From the NCBI GenBank assembly GCA_002703245.1, contig NZTV01000090.1:1-55474 (forward strand): DNA of 55,474 bases. The letters run 5' to 3'. Positions 16,255 through 24,226 of this stretch are shown here, piece by piece. The stretch comes from Microbacterium sp. (GTDB lineage Bacteria > Actinomycetota > Actinomycetes > Actinomycetales > Microbacteriaceae). How positions within the stretch are numbered: the first letter of the stretch is position 1; the number at the start of each line of letters is the position of its first letter. The position numbers and the translations under genes were made by a program. The notes beneath the pieces are model-generated. The model was not told the origin of the DNA, made no database searches, and saw nothing but the letters and a program-made list of their open reading frames with translations.

Positions 16255-17397
16255 TCACGCGTCGGCGTCGAAGCCCATCGCGTAGGCGTGGGCGAAGGTG
16301 AGGGATGCGGGCGAGGCCAGCAGGGCGCGGAGGGCCCCGGTCCGGAGGCGATGGGCTCGGGGGGAGGCGGGGCGCCCGAGGGCGGTGTTCGCGGCGGCGA
16401 TGGCCGCCGACAGGCGTGCCGACCGCACCCTGCGGCGTTCCCAGTAGTCGAGGTCGACCGGAGGTGAGCCCCACCGCATCCACTGCGCCAGCAGCGGCGC
16501 GAGGGTGACCGCATCGAGGAGGCCGAGGTTCATCCCCTGCCCACCGATCGGGCTGACCTCGTGGGCGGTGTCACCGATGGTGAGGATGCGGTCGCGCCGC
16601 AGCCGGGGGGCGATGACCTGGCGCACGCCGAACGCGGTCGCCGCGCCGACGCCCTCACCGGCCTGCGCTTCACCGCGCACCGCCATCGCCTCGCGCAACC
16701 GGGCGGCGCGTGTGGCGGGGGTGTCGGCCTCGTGCGGGGCGGCATCCCACGCCACGAAGCGGCGCAGGCCGTCCGGCAGCGGGAACGACTCCAGCACCCC
16801 CGCCGGGTCGAGATGCACGGCCGCGACGGAGGTGTCGGCATCGACCGCCGCGGTCGCATCCGTCATCAGGTAGCGGTCCGGATACTCGCGTCGGGCCAGC
16901 GCACGCGGCCGGTAGACGAGGTCGCGGCCGCTCGAACCGGTGGCCACCACGACGAGGCGGGCGCGCCGTTCGGTGAGCTGTCCGGAGACGGCCGCGCGCA
17001 CCCGCACATGGTCGGATGCGGGCAGGACCGCCGACACCCTCGCACCGCGGATCGGTTCGGGTGCCTCGACGGCGAGGGCGGCCTCGGTCGCCGCCTGGGG
17101 GAGCGTCGCGACGAACGGGAAGCGGCGGGAGAGGCGATCGAACCGCACCACGCCGAGCACATCGCCGCGGGAACGGGCCTCGCCGCGGGCGACGCGCGCG
17201 GCCCCCGCGAGGAGACGTTCGGTGAGCCCGGAGGGCGCGAGGGCGGCGAGCACCGGCGCATGCACGCCGATCGCGCGGGTGCCGGCGCCCGGGGCGGGTC
17301 GCCGCTCGAGCACCTCCACGTCCACACCGTGCCGTGCGAGCTCGCCGGCCAGCAGCATCCCGACCGGTCCGGCCCCGACCACGATCACCTCACGCAT
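16255..17397 (-). CDS. FAD-dependent monooxygenase (phenol hydroxylase type)
   Basis: 380 aa. The N-terminal FAD motif is VVGAGPVGMLLAGELARHG (GxGxxG), with the acidic ribose-binding ERRPAPG. The second FAD motif is ILTIGDTAHEVSPIGGQGMNLGLLDA (GD followed by P-x-G-G-Q-G-x-N), typical of group A flavoprotein aromatic hydroxylases. It is shorter than PheA/TIGR-type enzymes and lacks a thioredoxin-like C-terminal domain. Its start overlaps the methyltransferase stop by 8 nt, so it is the third gene of the PKS operon. By analogy to AgqC or SrsC it should hydroxylate an alkylresorcinol ring to a hydroquinone. That substrate is inferred from the neighbours. Confidence 0.9.
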   Translation of the reverse strand: MREVIVVGAGPVGMLLAGELARHGVDVEVLERRPAPGAGTRAIGVHAPVLAALAPSGLTERLLAGAARVARGEARSRGDVLGVVRFDRLSRRFPFVATLPQAATEAALAVEAPEPIRGARVSAVLPASDHVRVRAAVSGQLTERRARLVVVATGSSGRDLVYRPRALARREYPDRYLMTDATAAVDADTSVAAVHLDPAGVLESFPLPDGLRRFVAWDAAPHEADTPATRAARLREAMAVRGEAQAGEGVGAATAFGVRQVIAPRLRRDRILTIGDTAHEVSPIGGQGMNLGLLDAVTLAPLLAQWMRWGSPPVDLDYWERRRVRSARLSAAIAAANTALGRPASPRAHRLRTGALRALLASPASLTFAHAYAMGFDADA

Positions 17398-18091
17398 GGC
17401 CGCGCCCTTCGGCGAGCACCCGGAACGGCGCGGGGGTCGAAACCTGCCACGAGCCGCCGGTGGCGGCCAGTGCGGTGCGCAACTCGGCGGGGGTGAAGCT
17501 GCGTCGGATGGATCGGAGGCCGTCGGTGCGGAGGAATGTGCCGGGGGTGAGCGGGGTGATCCCGACCGCGTAGAGCCCGTACGCCAGAGATCCCCGGGCG
17601 ATGTCGCCGTGCAGCACGACGCCTTGCGACAGGGCGAGGGACGCGTCGACGACGGCCGGGAGCGCGTCGTCGAGGTGGTGCAGCACGTGATTGGAGACGA
17701 CCGCGTCGAAGGGTTCGCCGCGCCCCACGAGGGAGGCCGCGTCGGTGCACAGGAACCTCGCGTTCCCGGGCGCGGGAGTCGCCGTCGCCACCGCGTGCGC
17801 GCGCGGGTCGGGATCGGCGCCGACCACGTCGACGTCGAGGCCGTCGCGGGCGGTCGCGGCGGCGAGCCGGCGGACCAGGTCGCCGCCGCCCGATCCGAGG
17901 TCGAGAACGCGTGCGGGCCGGCCGAGCGAGGCGAGGTGTGGGCGCAGTCGAGTGCGGTAGACGGTGCCCCATCCGGCGACGAGCCGGTTCACCAGATCGA
18001 ACCGGCGCAGCGTCGCCGCGAGACGCCGCGGGTCGCAGTCGGGGTCGTCCATCAGCTCGACCAGCGTCGCATCGCGGGTGCGGAGGCTCAC
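17390..18091 (-). CDS. SAM-dependent methyltransferase (class I)
   Basis: 233 aa. Motif I VLDLGSGGGDLVRRL binds SAM; DVVGADPDPRA is the acidic end of beta2; FDAVVSNHVLHHLDD is motif II/post-II with the HHL triad usual in small-molecule methyltransferases. The start overlaps the PKS stop by 4 nt (ATGA) and its stop overlaps the hydroxylase start by 8 nt, so the three are translated as a unit. By analogy to AgqB/SrsB it likely O-methylates the resorcinol or quinol product of the PKS. No membrane segment or signal peptide. Confidence 0.9.
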   Translation of the reverse strand: MSLRTRDATLVELMDDPDCDPRRLAATLRRFDLVNRLVAGWGTVYRTRLRPHLASLGRPARVLDLGSGGGDLVRRLAAATARDGLDVDVVGADPDPRAHAVATATPAPGNARFLCTDAASLVGRGEPFDAVVSNHVLHHLDDALPAVVDASLALSQGVVLHGDIARGSLAYGLYAVGITPLTPGTFLRTDGLRSIRRSFTPAELRTALAATGGSWQVSTPAPFRVLAEGRGHA

Positions 18092-19188
18092 GCGGGGGTC
18101 CGCTTCGTGAGTCGTGCCGATTCGACGGTCAGTCCGGGGCCGAACGCCAGCGCCCCGACGGTCGCGCCATCGGCGAGGACGTCGCCGACGAGCAGGTCGC
18201 GCAGGATGAACAGCAGCGTCGCGCTCGACATGTTCCCGTGCGTACGCAGCACATGCCGCGACGCGTCGAGCGCCGCAGCGTCGAGGTCGAGGCCCGCCTC
18301 GACGCGGTCGAGCACGCTGCGTCCGCCCGGATGCACCGCCCAGGCGTCGACACCGTCGAGGACCGGACCCACCGCATCCCGGATCTCGCGCCCGATGATG
18401 CGGGGCACCTCGGCCGAGAGGATCATGTCGAAACCGCGGTCCCCGATCGTCCAGGTCATGTCGGTCTCGCCCTCGGAGGTGAGGGTGGTGGCGAAACCTT
18501 CGAGGTCGAAGCCACCCGGGCGTCCGATCTCCGCGGCGCCGGTGACGACGGCGGCGGCGGCTCCGTCACCGAACACCGACGCGGCGACGATCTGCTGCGG
18601 GTCGTCCGAGACGCGGATGTGCAGCGAGCACAGTTCCGTGCTGACGACCAGCACCACCGCATCCGGATCCGCCCGGGCGATCCGCTCGGCCGCGCGCACC
18701 GCGGGGAGTGCCGCGGCGCATCCGATGAAACCGAGGTGATAGCGCTCCACGTCGGGCCGCAGACCGAGGTCGCGCACGAGCCGGTAGTCGGGACCGGGGG
18801 CGAACAAGCCCGTGCACGAGACCGTGACGACGTGGGTGACCTCGGCCGACGTCACCCGGGCCTCCTCGAGCGCGGCGCGGGCGGACGCCGCATACAGCCC
18901 CGGGGCCGCACGGATGTAGAGGTCGTTGCGCTCGCCGGTGCTCGGCGCGTGGAGGGTTCCGGATGTATCCCGGAAGACCGCCTCGCCTGGCTCGGGGCGC
19001 CCGTCGGTGGCGAGTTGGGTGACGACGCTGTGACGTGTCTGGATGTCGGCGGCGTCGAACGCGGCGTGGACGAGCCGCTGCGTCAGCCTGCTCGTGCCCG
19101 GTTGAGTGGTGAACATGTCGCGTACGTCGGTCTGCGCGAGGCGCACCGGTGGCACGGCGGTGCCGATCGCGACGATCCGAGGGGCCAT
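18088..19188 (-). CDS. Type III polyketide synthase
   Basis: 366 aa, the usual length for chalcone-synthase-like enzymes. The thiolase-fold catalytic triad is visible: Cys157 in GFIGCAAALPA, His286 in WAVHPGGRS and Asn319 in THGNMSSATLLF. The mid-region VTVSCTGLFAPGPDY and C-terminal AFGPGLTVE loop are family hallmarks. It extends an acyl-CoA starter with malonyl-CoA and cyclises it, probably to an alkylresorcinol or alkylpyrone. Start ATG 19188 has TAGAGT (19199 to 19194 on the minus strand) 5 nt upstream, so the operon mRNA is probably leaderless; longer frames upstream are unsupported. It leads the operon PKS, methyltransferase, hydroxylase and faces the UbiA gene. Confidence 0.94.
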   Translation of the reverse strand: MAPRIVAIGTAVPPVRLAQTDVRDMFTTQPGTSRLTQRLVHAAFDAADIQTRHSVVTQLATDGRPEPGEAVFRDTSGTLHAPSTGERNDLYIRAAPGLYAASARAALEEARVTSAEVTHVVTVSCTGLFAPGPDYRLVRDLGLRPDVERYHLGFIGCAAALPAVRAAERIARADPDAVVLVVSTELCSLHIRVSDDPQQIVAASVFGDGAAAAVVTGAAEIGRPGGFDLEGFATTLTSEGETDMTWTIGDRGFDMILSAEVPRIIGREIRDAVGPVLDGVDAWAVHPGGRSVLDRVEAGLDLDAAALDASRHVLRTHGNMSSATLLFILRDLLVGDVLADGATVGALAFGPGLTVESARLTKRTPA

Positions 19189-19348
19189 GTGCCACTCTAA
19201 GCACGCCCGGAGCGCGATCGGGGGAGGGTTGCGCGAACGGTCACCCTTCGTTCGCACCCGCGGCGCGCATCCCTCGCCCCTGTCGCACCCGCGCCCTACG
19301 GTCTGGCGATGTCGGGACGGGAGGTGTCGGGACGGGAGGTGGTGCGGC

Positions 19349-19933
19349 TCAGGCGTCGACGATGATCGAGGACTCGAGAGCGCGACGCGTGCGCGGGGCG
19401 CTCTCGAGTCGGCGGAGCTCGTCCGAGATGCCCGCGTAGGACCCGATGGTGCCGACGGCGATGATCGTGACCGGCTGGAGGTTCTCGGCGAGGTCGAAGG
19501 CGCGGGCGACCGCGGCATCGTCGAAGCCGCCCATCTGGTGGGTGGCGAGGCCCGAGGCGTGCGCCTGCAGGCTGAAGTAGGCGGATGCCTGGCCCGTGTC
19601 GTACTCGGCCCAGCGCTGCGGCGTGCCGTCTTCGCGTGCCGTCTGCGCGACGAACACCACCAGCGCGCCCGCTTCACGGGCCCAGGCCTTGTTGAAGCCG
19701 CCGAGGGCGTCGACGAGGGACGCGTGCGGGGCGGATCCGCGGCGGGCGGCGATGAAGCGCCACGGCTGGGAGTTGTTCGCCGACGGGGCCCAGCGGGCAG
19801 CTTCGAGTGCGCCGAGCAGCGCGGCGTCGTCCAGGGGCGTGTCGGTGTCGAACACACGGGTGCTCCACCGTTCCGCGATCACGTCGAGGACCGGGTGGTC
19901 GGTGTCGGCGGTGCGATCCTGTAGCAAGGTCAT
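19349..19933 (-). CDS. Nitroreductase family oxidoreductase
   Basis: 194 aa from ATG at 19933. The FMN-binding start ERWSTRVFDTDTPLDDAALLGALEAARWAPSANNSQPWRF region shows the family's R-S-x-R and P-S-x-x-N-x-Q-P-W-R-F pattern (key residues at about 20-24 and 44-52). The C-terminal half has a FMN-binding SLQAHASGLATHQMGGFD segment. It is a small soluble flavoenzyme reducing nitro compounds, quinones or other electron acceptors with NAD(P)H. Placed next to a predicted quinone-like pathway it might act on quinones, but it has its own orientation break (160 bp) from the PKS operon, so this is weak. Confidence 0.9.
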   Translation of the reverse strand: MTLLQDRTADTDHPVLDVIAERWSTRVFDTDTPLDDAALLGALEAARWAPSANNSQPWRFIAARRGSAPHASLVDALGGFNKAWAREAGALVVFVAQTAREDGTPQRWAEYDTGQASAYFSLQAHASGLATHQMGGFDDAAVARAFDLAENLQPVTIIAVGTIGSYAGISDELRRLESAPRTRRALESSIIVDA

Positions 19934-20087
19934 GGGGGTCTCGATTCTCCAAGGGGACTGATTCTGCCGGCGGGCACCCTCGTCCGTCGCAGGAGTGCAA
20001 CAACATCCACGCGCATCCATTCCCGCCCGGCGCATCCGGTCGCGGATGGTTCGGTCGCGGGCGTGAGGTCAGCGGTAGCCTGGGCGG

Positions 20088-20549
20088 ATGACAGCGACCG
20101 CCGATCTCTACGACGAGCGCGGAGACGCCCTCGCCTCCGTCTCCGTGCAGTTCCAGGACCTCGGCGGACGCCGGTCCTTCGAGGGGCCGATCCGCACGAT
20201 CCGATGCTTCCGCGACAACGGACTGGTCAAGGATGTGCTCGCCGGCCCGGGCGACGGCGCGGTGCTCGTCGTCGACGGCGGCGGCTCCCTCGAGTCGGCG
20301 CTGATGGGGGACATCATGGCGTCGTCTGCCGTCGCCAACGGATGGGCGGGCGTGATCATCCACGGTGCGATCCGCGACCGGGACGTTCTCGCCACTCTCG
20401 ACCTCGGGGTCAAGGCCCTCGGATCCAACCCGCGCAAGAGCGTCAAGGACGGTGTCGGCGACATCGATGTGCCCGTCGAGATCGGCGGCGTCACCTTCCG
20501 GCCCGGCGGGTACGTGTGGGCGGACACCGACGGGATCCTCGTCGCCTGA
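20088..20549 (+). CDS. RraA-like protein (RNase E inhibitor/HMG aldolase fold)
   Basis: 153 aa, full length for RraA. Characteristic segments: TADLYDERGD at the N-terminus, GRRSFEGPIRTIRCFRDNGLVKD, VVDGGGSLESALMGDIMASSAVANGWAGVIIHGAIRD (key G-G-G-S and G-A-I-R-D), and the ending GGYVWADTDGILV. The G-x-I-R-D motif with a following Asp is also the metal site of the class II HMG/CHA aldolases that share this fold. In Escherichia coli RraA binds and inhibits RNase E; whether this homologue regulates RNase E/G or has 4-hydroxy-4-methyl-2-oxoglutarate aldolase activity cannot be told. Leaderless start: TAGCCT at 20076-20081, ATG 6 nt later. The stop lies within a CCTGA pentamer repeat. Confidence 0.9.
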   Translation: MTATADLYDERGDALASVSVQFQDLGGRRSFEGPIRTIRCFRDNGLVKDVLAGPGDGAVLVVDGGGSLESALMGDIMASSAVANGWAGVIIHGAIRDRDVLATLDLGVKALGSNPRKSVKDGVGDIDVPVEIGGVTFRPGGYVWADTDGILVA

Positions 20550-20611
20550 CCTGACCTGACCTGACCACGTGACGTGGCCCGCGTCAGGTGCGCAGGCGGA
20601 CCCGCGGTGGC

Positions 20612-22000
20612 TCAGTGCTTGAGCGGCGGGGTCGCGTGCGACGGCCACCCGTCGGGGTTGGTCGCCCCCGCCGGGTACTCGTCCAGCGGTACCTCGTCGG
20701 CGCGCCACGCGTCGACGATCGGCTGCACGATCCGCCAGCATTGCTCGGCCGCGTCGCCGCGGACGGAAAGCGCGGCGTCGCCGTCGAGGATGCTCGAGAG
20801 CACCTCGCCGTAGGCGCGCAGCGCGCCCGCGCCCAGGTCCGCCGTCAGCCCGATGCGTTCGAGCTCGAGCGGGTCGTCGGCGCCGTTGACGTTCAGTTCC
20901 AGCGAGAGCAGGTCGGGGCCGAGGGAGAAGCGCATGATCGATCCCGATGCATCGCCGGTCAGACCGGTCGGCACATGCCGGACCGGTCGGAACTGCACGA
21001 CGATCTCGCGAACCGGCTCACCGAGCGCCTTGCCGGAGCGCAACGTGAAGGGGACCCCGGCCCAGCGGGCGGTGTCGACGGCGAAGGTCACTTCGGCCAG
21101 CGTCTCCGTGTGACGCGACGGGTCGACACCCGGCTCGTCGACGTACGACGGGAACGTGCGATCGCCGATGGATCCGGCGGTGTACCGGGCACGGCGGGAG
21201 GCAGTCGCGGGATCGTCGTCCCACACGTGGGTGGCGCGCAGCGCCGCACCCGTGGCGTCCCGCAGGTCGCGCTCGTCGAGTGAGGCCGGTGCATCCATCG
21301 CCAGGAACGCGAGCACCTGCAACAGGTGGCTCTGGATCATGTCGACCATCGCACCCGCCTTGTCGTAGTACCCCGCGCGGTTCTCCAGCCCGAGCGCCTC
21401 ATCGAAACGCACCAGCACACTCTCGACATGCTCGGCGTTCCACACCGGCTCGATCACCCGATTGGCGAACCGCACGCCGAGGAGGTTCAACAGCGTCGAA
21501 CGCCCCAGGAAGTGGTCGACACGGAAGATCTGGTTCTCGGGGACGAGCTTGTCCACGGTGAGATTCAGCGCATGGGCGCTTTCCGCATCCGTCCCGAACG
21601 GCTTCTCCAGGGCGAGGATCGTCCCCTCCGGAAGGGTCACGTCGGCGAGCGCCTCGCACGCGCGCGCGGCGATCGCCGGGGGCACGGCGAAGTAGAGGGC
21701 GAGGCGGCCCTCTACGCCGTCGACCAGGCGCTGCAGGTCAGCAGCCTCGGTGATGTCGGCGCGCTGGTACGTGGTCTGATCCACCGCCCCGAAGGCAGCG
21801 TCGGCGTCGCCGGCGGCGAAGGCCGTCTTGACGACGTCGCGCCAGTGGGTGTCGTCCCAGTCGTCCATGCCGGCGCCGCGCAGGTGGACCCGACGGGACG
21901 GTTCGCGGCTGAGGAGTTCTCCGAGGGCGGGCAGCAGCAGGCGGGAGGTGAGATCCCCCGATGCGCCGAGGATGAGCAGAGTCGTGGTCGCGGAGGTCAC
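20612..22000 (-). CDS. zwf: Glucose-6-phosphate 1-dehydrogenase
   Basis: 462 aa. Oxidises glucose-6-phosphate to 6-phosphogluconolactone with NAD(P)+, the entry step of the pentose phosphate pathway. The coenzyme loop is LLILGASGDLTSRLLLPAL near the N-terminus; the active-site signature is FRVDHFLGR (catalytic His in D-H-F-L-G); EKPFG and the C-terminal substrate domain with GVPFTLRSGKAL follow. I chose GTG at 22000 because TATCGT (22013 to 22008 on the minus strand) lies 7 nt upstream; an in-frame GTG at 22009 overlaps that box. It is divergent from the GH15 gene with 55 bp between. It is not next to tal/tkt or gnd in this window, so it may be a second, stand-alone copy. Confidence 0.95.
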   Translation of the reverse strand: MTSATTTLLILGASGDLTSRLLLPALGELLSREPSRRVHLRGAGMDDWDDTHWRDVVKTAFAAGDADAAFGAVDQTTYQRADITEAADLQRLVDGVEGRLALYFAVPPAIAARACEALADVTLPEGTILALEKPFGTDAESAHALNLTVDKLVPENQIFRVDHFLGRSTLLNLLGVRFANRVIEPVWNAEHVESVLVRFDEALGLENRAGYYDKAGAMVDMIQSHLLQVLAFLAMDAPASLDERDLRDATGAALRATHVWDDDPATASRRARYTAGSIGDRTFPSYVDEPGVDPSRHTETLAEVTFAVDTARWAGVPFTLRSGKALGEPVREIVVQFRPVRHVPTGLTGDASGSIMRFSLGPDLLSLELNVNGADDPLELERIGLTADLGAGALRAYGEVLSSILDGDAALSVRGDAAEQCWRIVQPIVDAWRADEVPLDEYPAGATNPDGWPSHATPPLKH

Positions 22001-22055
22001 GGCGCCCACGATAGCGTCGAAACGCTGCCCACCACAGGCTTCCGGGAGGCCCAGA

Positions 22056-23849
22056 ATGCCCGCACTGATTGAGGACTACGCGTTGCTCAGCGACTGCCGC
22101 ACCGCGGCGCTCGTATCGCGGGAGGGCAGTATCGACTGGTTCTGCCCGCCCCGCTACGATTCGCCGTCCGTTTTTGGCGCGCTGCTCGGTGGCGAGGACC
22201 ACGGCCGGTGGATGCTGCGGCCCGCCGACCCGCACGCCACGGCGACGCGACGTTACGACGGCGACACCTTCACGCTGGTGACCCGGTGGGAGAGCGTGGA
22301 CGGTGTCGCCGAGGTGCACGAGTTCATGCCGATCGACGGCGATCGCACCGATATCGTGCGCCGCATCCGGGGGATCTCGGGTGAAGTCGTGTTCGACCAC
22401 GAACTCGTCGTGCGTTTCGACTACGCCCGCGCCCTGCCCTGGGTGCGTCAGATCGGCGAAGAGGACAGCCCGGCGCTGCTGGCGATCGCAGGCCCCGGGG
22501 CGATGGTCGTTCGCGGTGCGCGGCTACGTGCGGTCGATCACCGCCATCGCGGCACGGTGACGGTGGCCGCCGGTGACGAGCTCGATGTGACTCTGACCTG
22601 GTTCGCCTCCCACCTTCCGACACCGGCTGCGGTCGACGTCTACGCCGAGCGTGCGTCGACGGAGGCGTTCTGGCACGACTTCGCCGAAACGATCGAACAC
22701 CATGGTCCGCACCATGAGGAGGTCGTGCGTTCCCTGTTGGTGCTGCGGGCGCTGACGCACCGCGACACCGGCGGCATCGTCGCCGCCGCCACGACCTCAT
22801 TGCCGGAAGACTTCGGCGGGTCGCGCAACTGGGACTACCGATACGTCTGGCTACGCGACGCATCCCTCACCCTCGAAGCCCTCCTCGAACACGGCTTCAC
22901 CCGGATCGCGTTCCGGTGGCGGCGTTGGTTGCTGCGCGCCGTCGCGGGCGACCCCGCCGATGTGCAGATCATGTACGGCATCGCGGGGGAGCGGGAGCTG
23001 CCCGAGAGCGAGCTCGGCAGCCTTCCCGGGTACGAGGGTTCGGCGCCGGTGCGCCTGGGAAACGGTGCGTACACACAGTTCCAGGGCGATGTCATCGGCG
23101 AGGTGATGGTCGCCCTCGAAGCGGCCCGCGACGCCGGCGTCGACGAGTCGGATTTCTCCTGGGCCTTGCAGAAGGCCCTCCTCGACCAGGTCGTGGAGTG
23201 GTTCGATCGACCCGATTGCGGCATTTGGGAGATCCGTGGTGAGGAGACGATGTTCACCCACTCGCGCGCCATGGTGTGGGCGGCGTTGGACCGCGGGGTG
23301 CGCGCCGTCGAGGACGCCGGGCTGCCGGGCGACGCGACCGAATGGCGGCGACTGCGCGAGAAGGTGCGCGAGGAGATCGACGAGAACGGATACGACTCCG
23401 AGCGCGGGCATTTCGTGCAGCATTACGGGTCGACCGAGGTCGACGCGTCCCTTCTGTTGCTGCCGCAGGTCGGGTTCTGCGCCCACGACGACCCGCGGAT
23501 GCTCGGCACGGTCGCCGAGATGGAACGCACCCTCATGCGCGACGGGTTCCTCATGCGGTACCGCACCGGTAGCGGGGTGGACGGCCTGCCCGGTGACGAG
23601 CATCCGTTCCTGGCGTGCACGTTCTGGCTCGTCGAGCAGTACGCGGTCAGCGGGCGTCTCGACGACGCGACCGTGTTGATGGATCGGGCGTGTGCCGTCG
23701 CCAACGATGTGGGCCTGCTGTCGGAGGAGTACGACGTGGGCGCCGACCGGCACGCCGGGAACACGCCCCAGGCGCTGTCGCACCTGGCGCTCGTGCGCGC
23801 CGCCGACGCGCTGGTCGGACACTCCGGCCGCGCTGCGTTGCGCACCTGA
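22056..23849 (+). CDS. Glycoside hydrolase family 15 protein (glucoamylase/trehalase-like)
   Basis: 597 aa from ATG 22056 with GGGAGG at 22044-22049. The N-terminal beta-sandwich domain begins IEDYALLSDCRTAALVSREGSIDWFCPPRYDSP-type sequence (key residues S-x-D-W-x-C-x-P-R) seen in actinobacterial GH15 enzymes. The (alpha/alpha)6 catalytic barrel (from about residue 215) has RNWDYRYVWLRDAS and the catalytic-acid region GIWEIRGEETMFTHS. Homologues hydrolyse trehalose or alpha-glucans to glucose. There is no signal peptide, so it acts in the cytoplasm. The divergent zwf suggests that the released glucose, once phosphorylated, enters the pentose phosphate pathway. Confidence 0.92.
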   Translation: MPALIEDYALLSDCRTAALVSREGSIDWFCPPRYDSPSVFGALLGGEDHGRWMLRPADPHATATRRYDGDTFTLVTRWESVDGVAEVHEFMPIDGDRTDIVRRIRGISGEVVFDHELVVRFDYARALPWVRQIGEEDSPALLAIAGPGAMVVRGARLRAVDHRHRGTVTVAAGDELDVTLTWFASHLPTPAAVDVYAERASTEAFWHDFAETIEHHGPHHEEVVRSLLVLRALTHRDTGGIVAAATTSLPEDFGGSRNWDYRYVWLRDASLTLEALLEHGFTRIAFRWRRWLLRAVAGDPADVQIMYGIAGERELPESELGSLPGYEGSAPVRLGNGAYTQFQGDVIGEVMVALEAARDAGVDESDFSWALQKALLDQVVEWFDRPDCGIWEIRGEETMFTHSRAMVWAALDRGVRAVEDAGLPGDATEWRRLREKVREEIDENGYDSERGHFVQHYGSTEVDASLLLLPQVGFCAHDDPRMLGTVAEMERTLMRDGFLMRYRTGSGVDGLPGDEHPFLACTFWLVEQYAVSGRLDDATVLMDRACAVANDVGLLSEEYDVGADRHAGNTPQALSHLALVRAADALVGHSGRAALRT

Positions 23850-23901
23850 CCCGCCTCCGTCCCCGCCTCGGCCGGACCCGCCGAACTGTGCCGGGCCGTC
23901 G

Positions 23902-23988
23902 GTGCACCAATTCAGGCTGCATGGTGAGGAAGTGGCCGATTCCGGGCCGGAAGGCGGACCTGGCCGCGCTGAGCCTGAGTTCGTGCAC
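23902..23988. repeat. 87-bp inverted-repeat element, copy A
   Basis: Left end GTGCACCAATTCAGGCT (23902-23918) and right end AGCCTGAGTTCGTGCAC (23972-23988) are inverted copies with two mismatches in 17. The core holds its own palindrome TTCCGG-G-CCGGAA (23940-23952). It is one of three related elements in the window; the ends are conserved and the cores differ. It lies in the 377-base gap between two convergent genes. No coding sequence is apparent. Confidence 0.85.
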
Positions 23989-24065
23989 CCCGCGCGCCGG
24001 GTCCGGTCGGCCCAAGCGTCTCAACGGCGGGGACGGCCGGGGGCGGCCAGGGCGGCGCACACCAC

Positions 24066-24152
24066 GTGCACCAATTCAGGCCCCGAGGGGGCAAACGGCG
24101 CCGGGACCGGGACTCACCCCGTCCCGGCGCCCGCCAGCCTGAGTACGTGCAC
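24066..24152. repeat. 87-bp inverted-repeat element, copy B
   Basis: Left end GTGCACCAATTCAGGC (24066-24081), right end AGCCTGAGTACGTGCAC (24136-24152). Its length equals copy A exactly, but the core is unrelated and contains a strong hairpin GGCGCCGGGAC/GTCCCGGCGCC (24098-24132). Copy B follows copy A by 77 bp in the same orientation. Confidence 0.85.
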
Positions 24153-24182
24153 GTGAGCCGAGGGCCCCGCCTCGGCCGGTGC

Positions 24183-24215
24183 GCACCCCGGGCGGCTGAC
24201 ACCGGCCCGGGGTGC
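24183..24215 (-). terminator. Perfect hairpin after the ABC-2 operon
   Basis: GCACCCCGGG (24183-24192) and CCCGGGGTGC (24206-24215) form a perfect 10-bp stem with a 13-nt loop, 11 nt beyond the permease stop on the minus strand. A second small stem CCGAGG/CCTCGG lies at 24159-24176. There is no T-tract. Termination of the ABC operon, possibly in both directions given the convergent GH15 gene, is the likely role. Confidence 0.6.
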
Positions 24216-24226
24216 GGCTCCCGGGA

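Noticed and set aside
23902..24152. Pair of elements considered as integron attC sites
   Set aside because: The ends lack the GTTRRRY/RYYYAAC core sites, there is no integrase or cassette between them, and cores are not attC-like.
23902..24152. Two spaced repeats considered as a short CRISPR array
   Set aside because: Only two units, 87 bp each with unlike cores, no short direct repeat with regular spacers and no cas genes.
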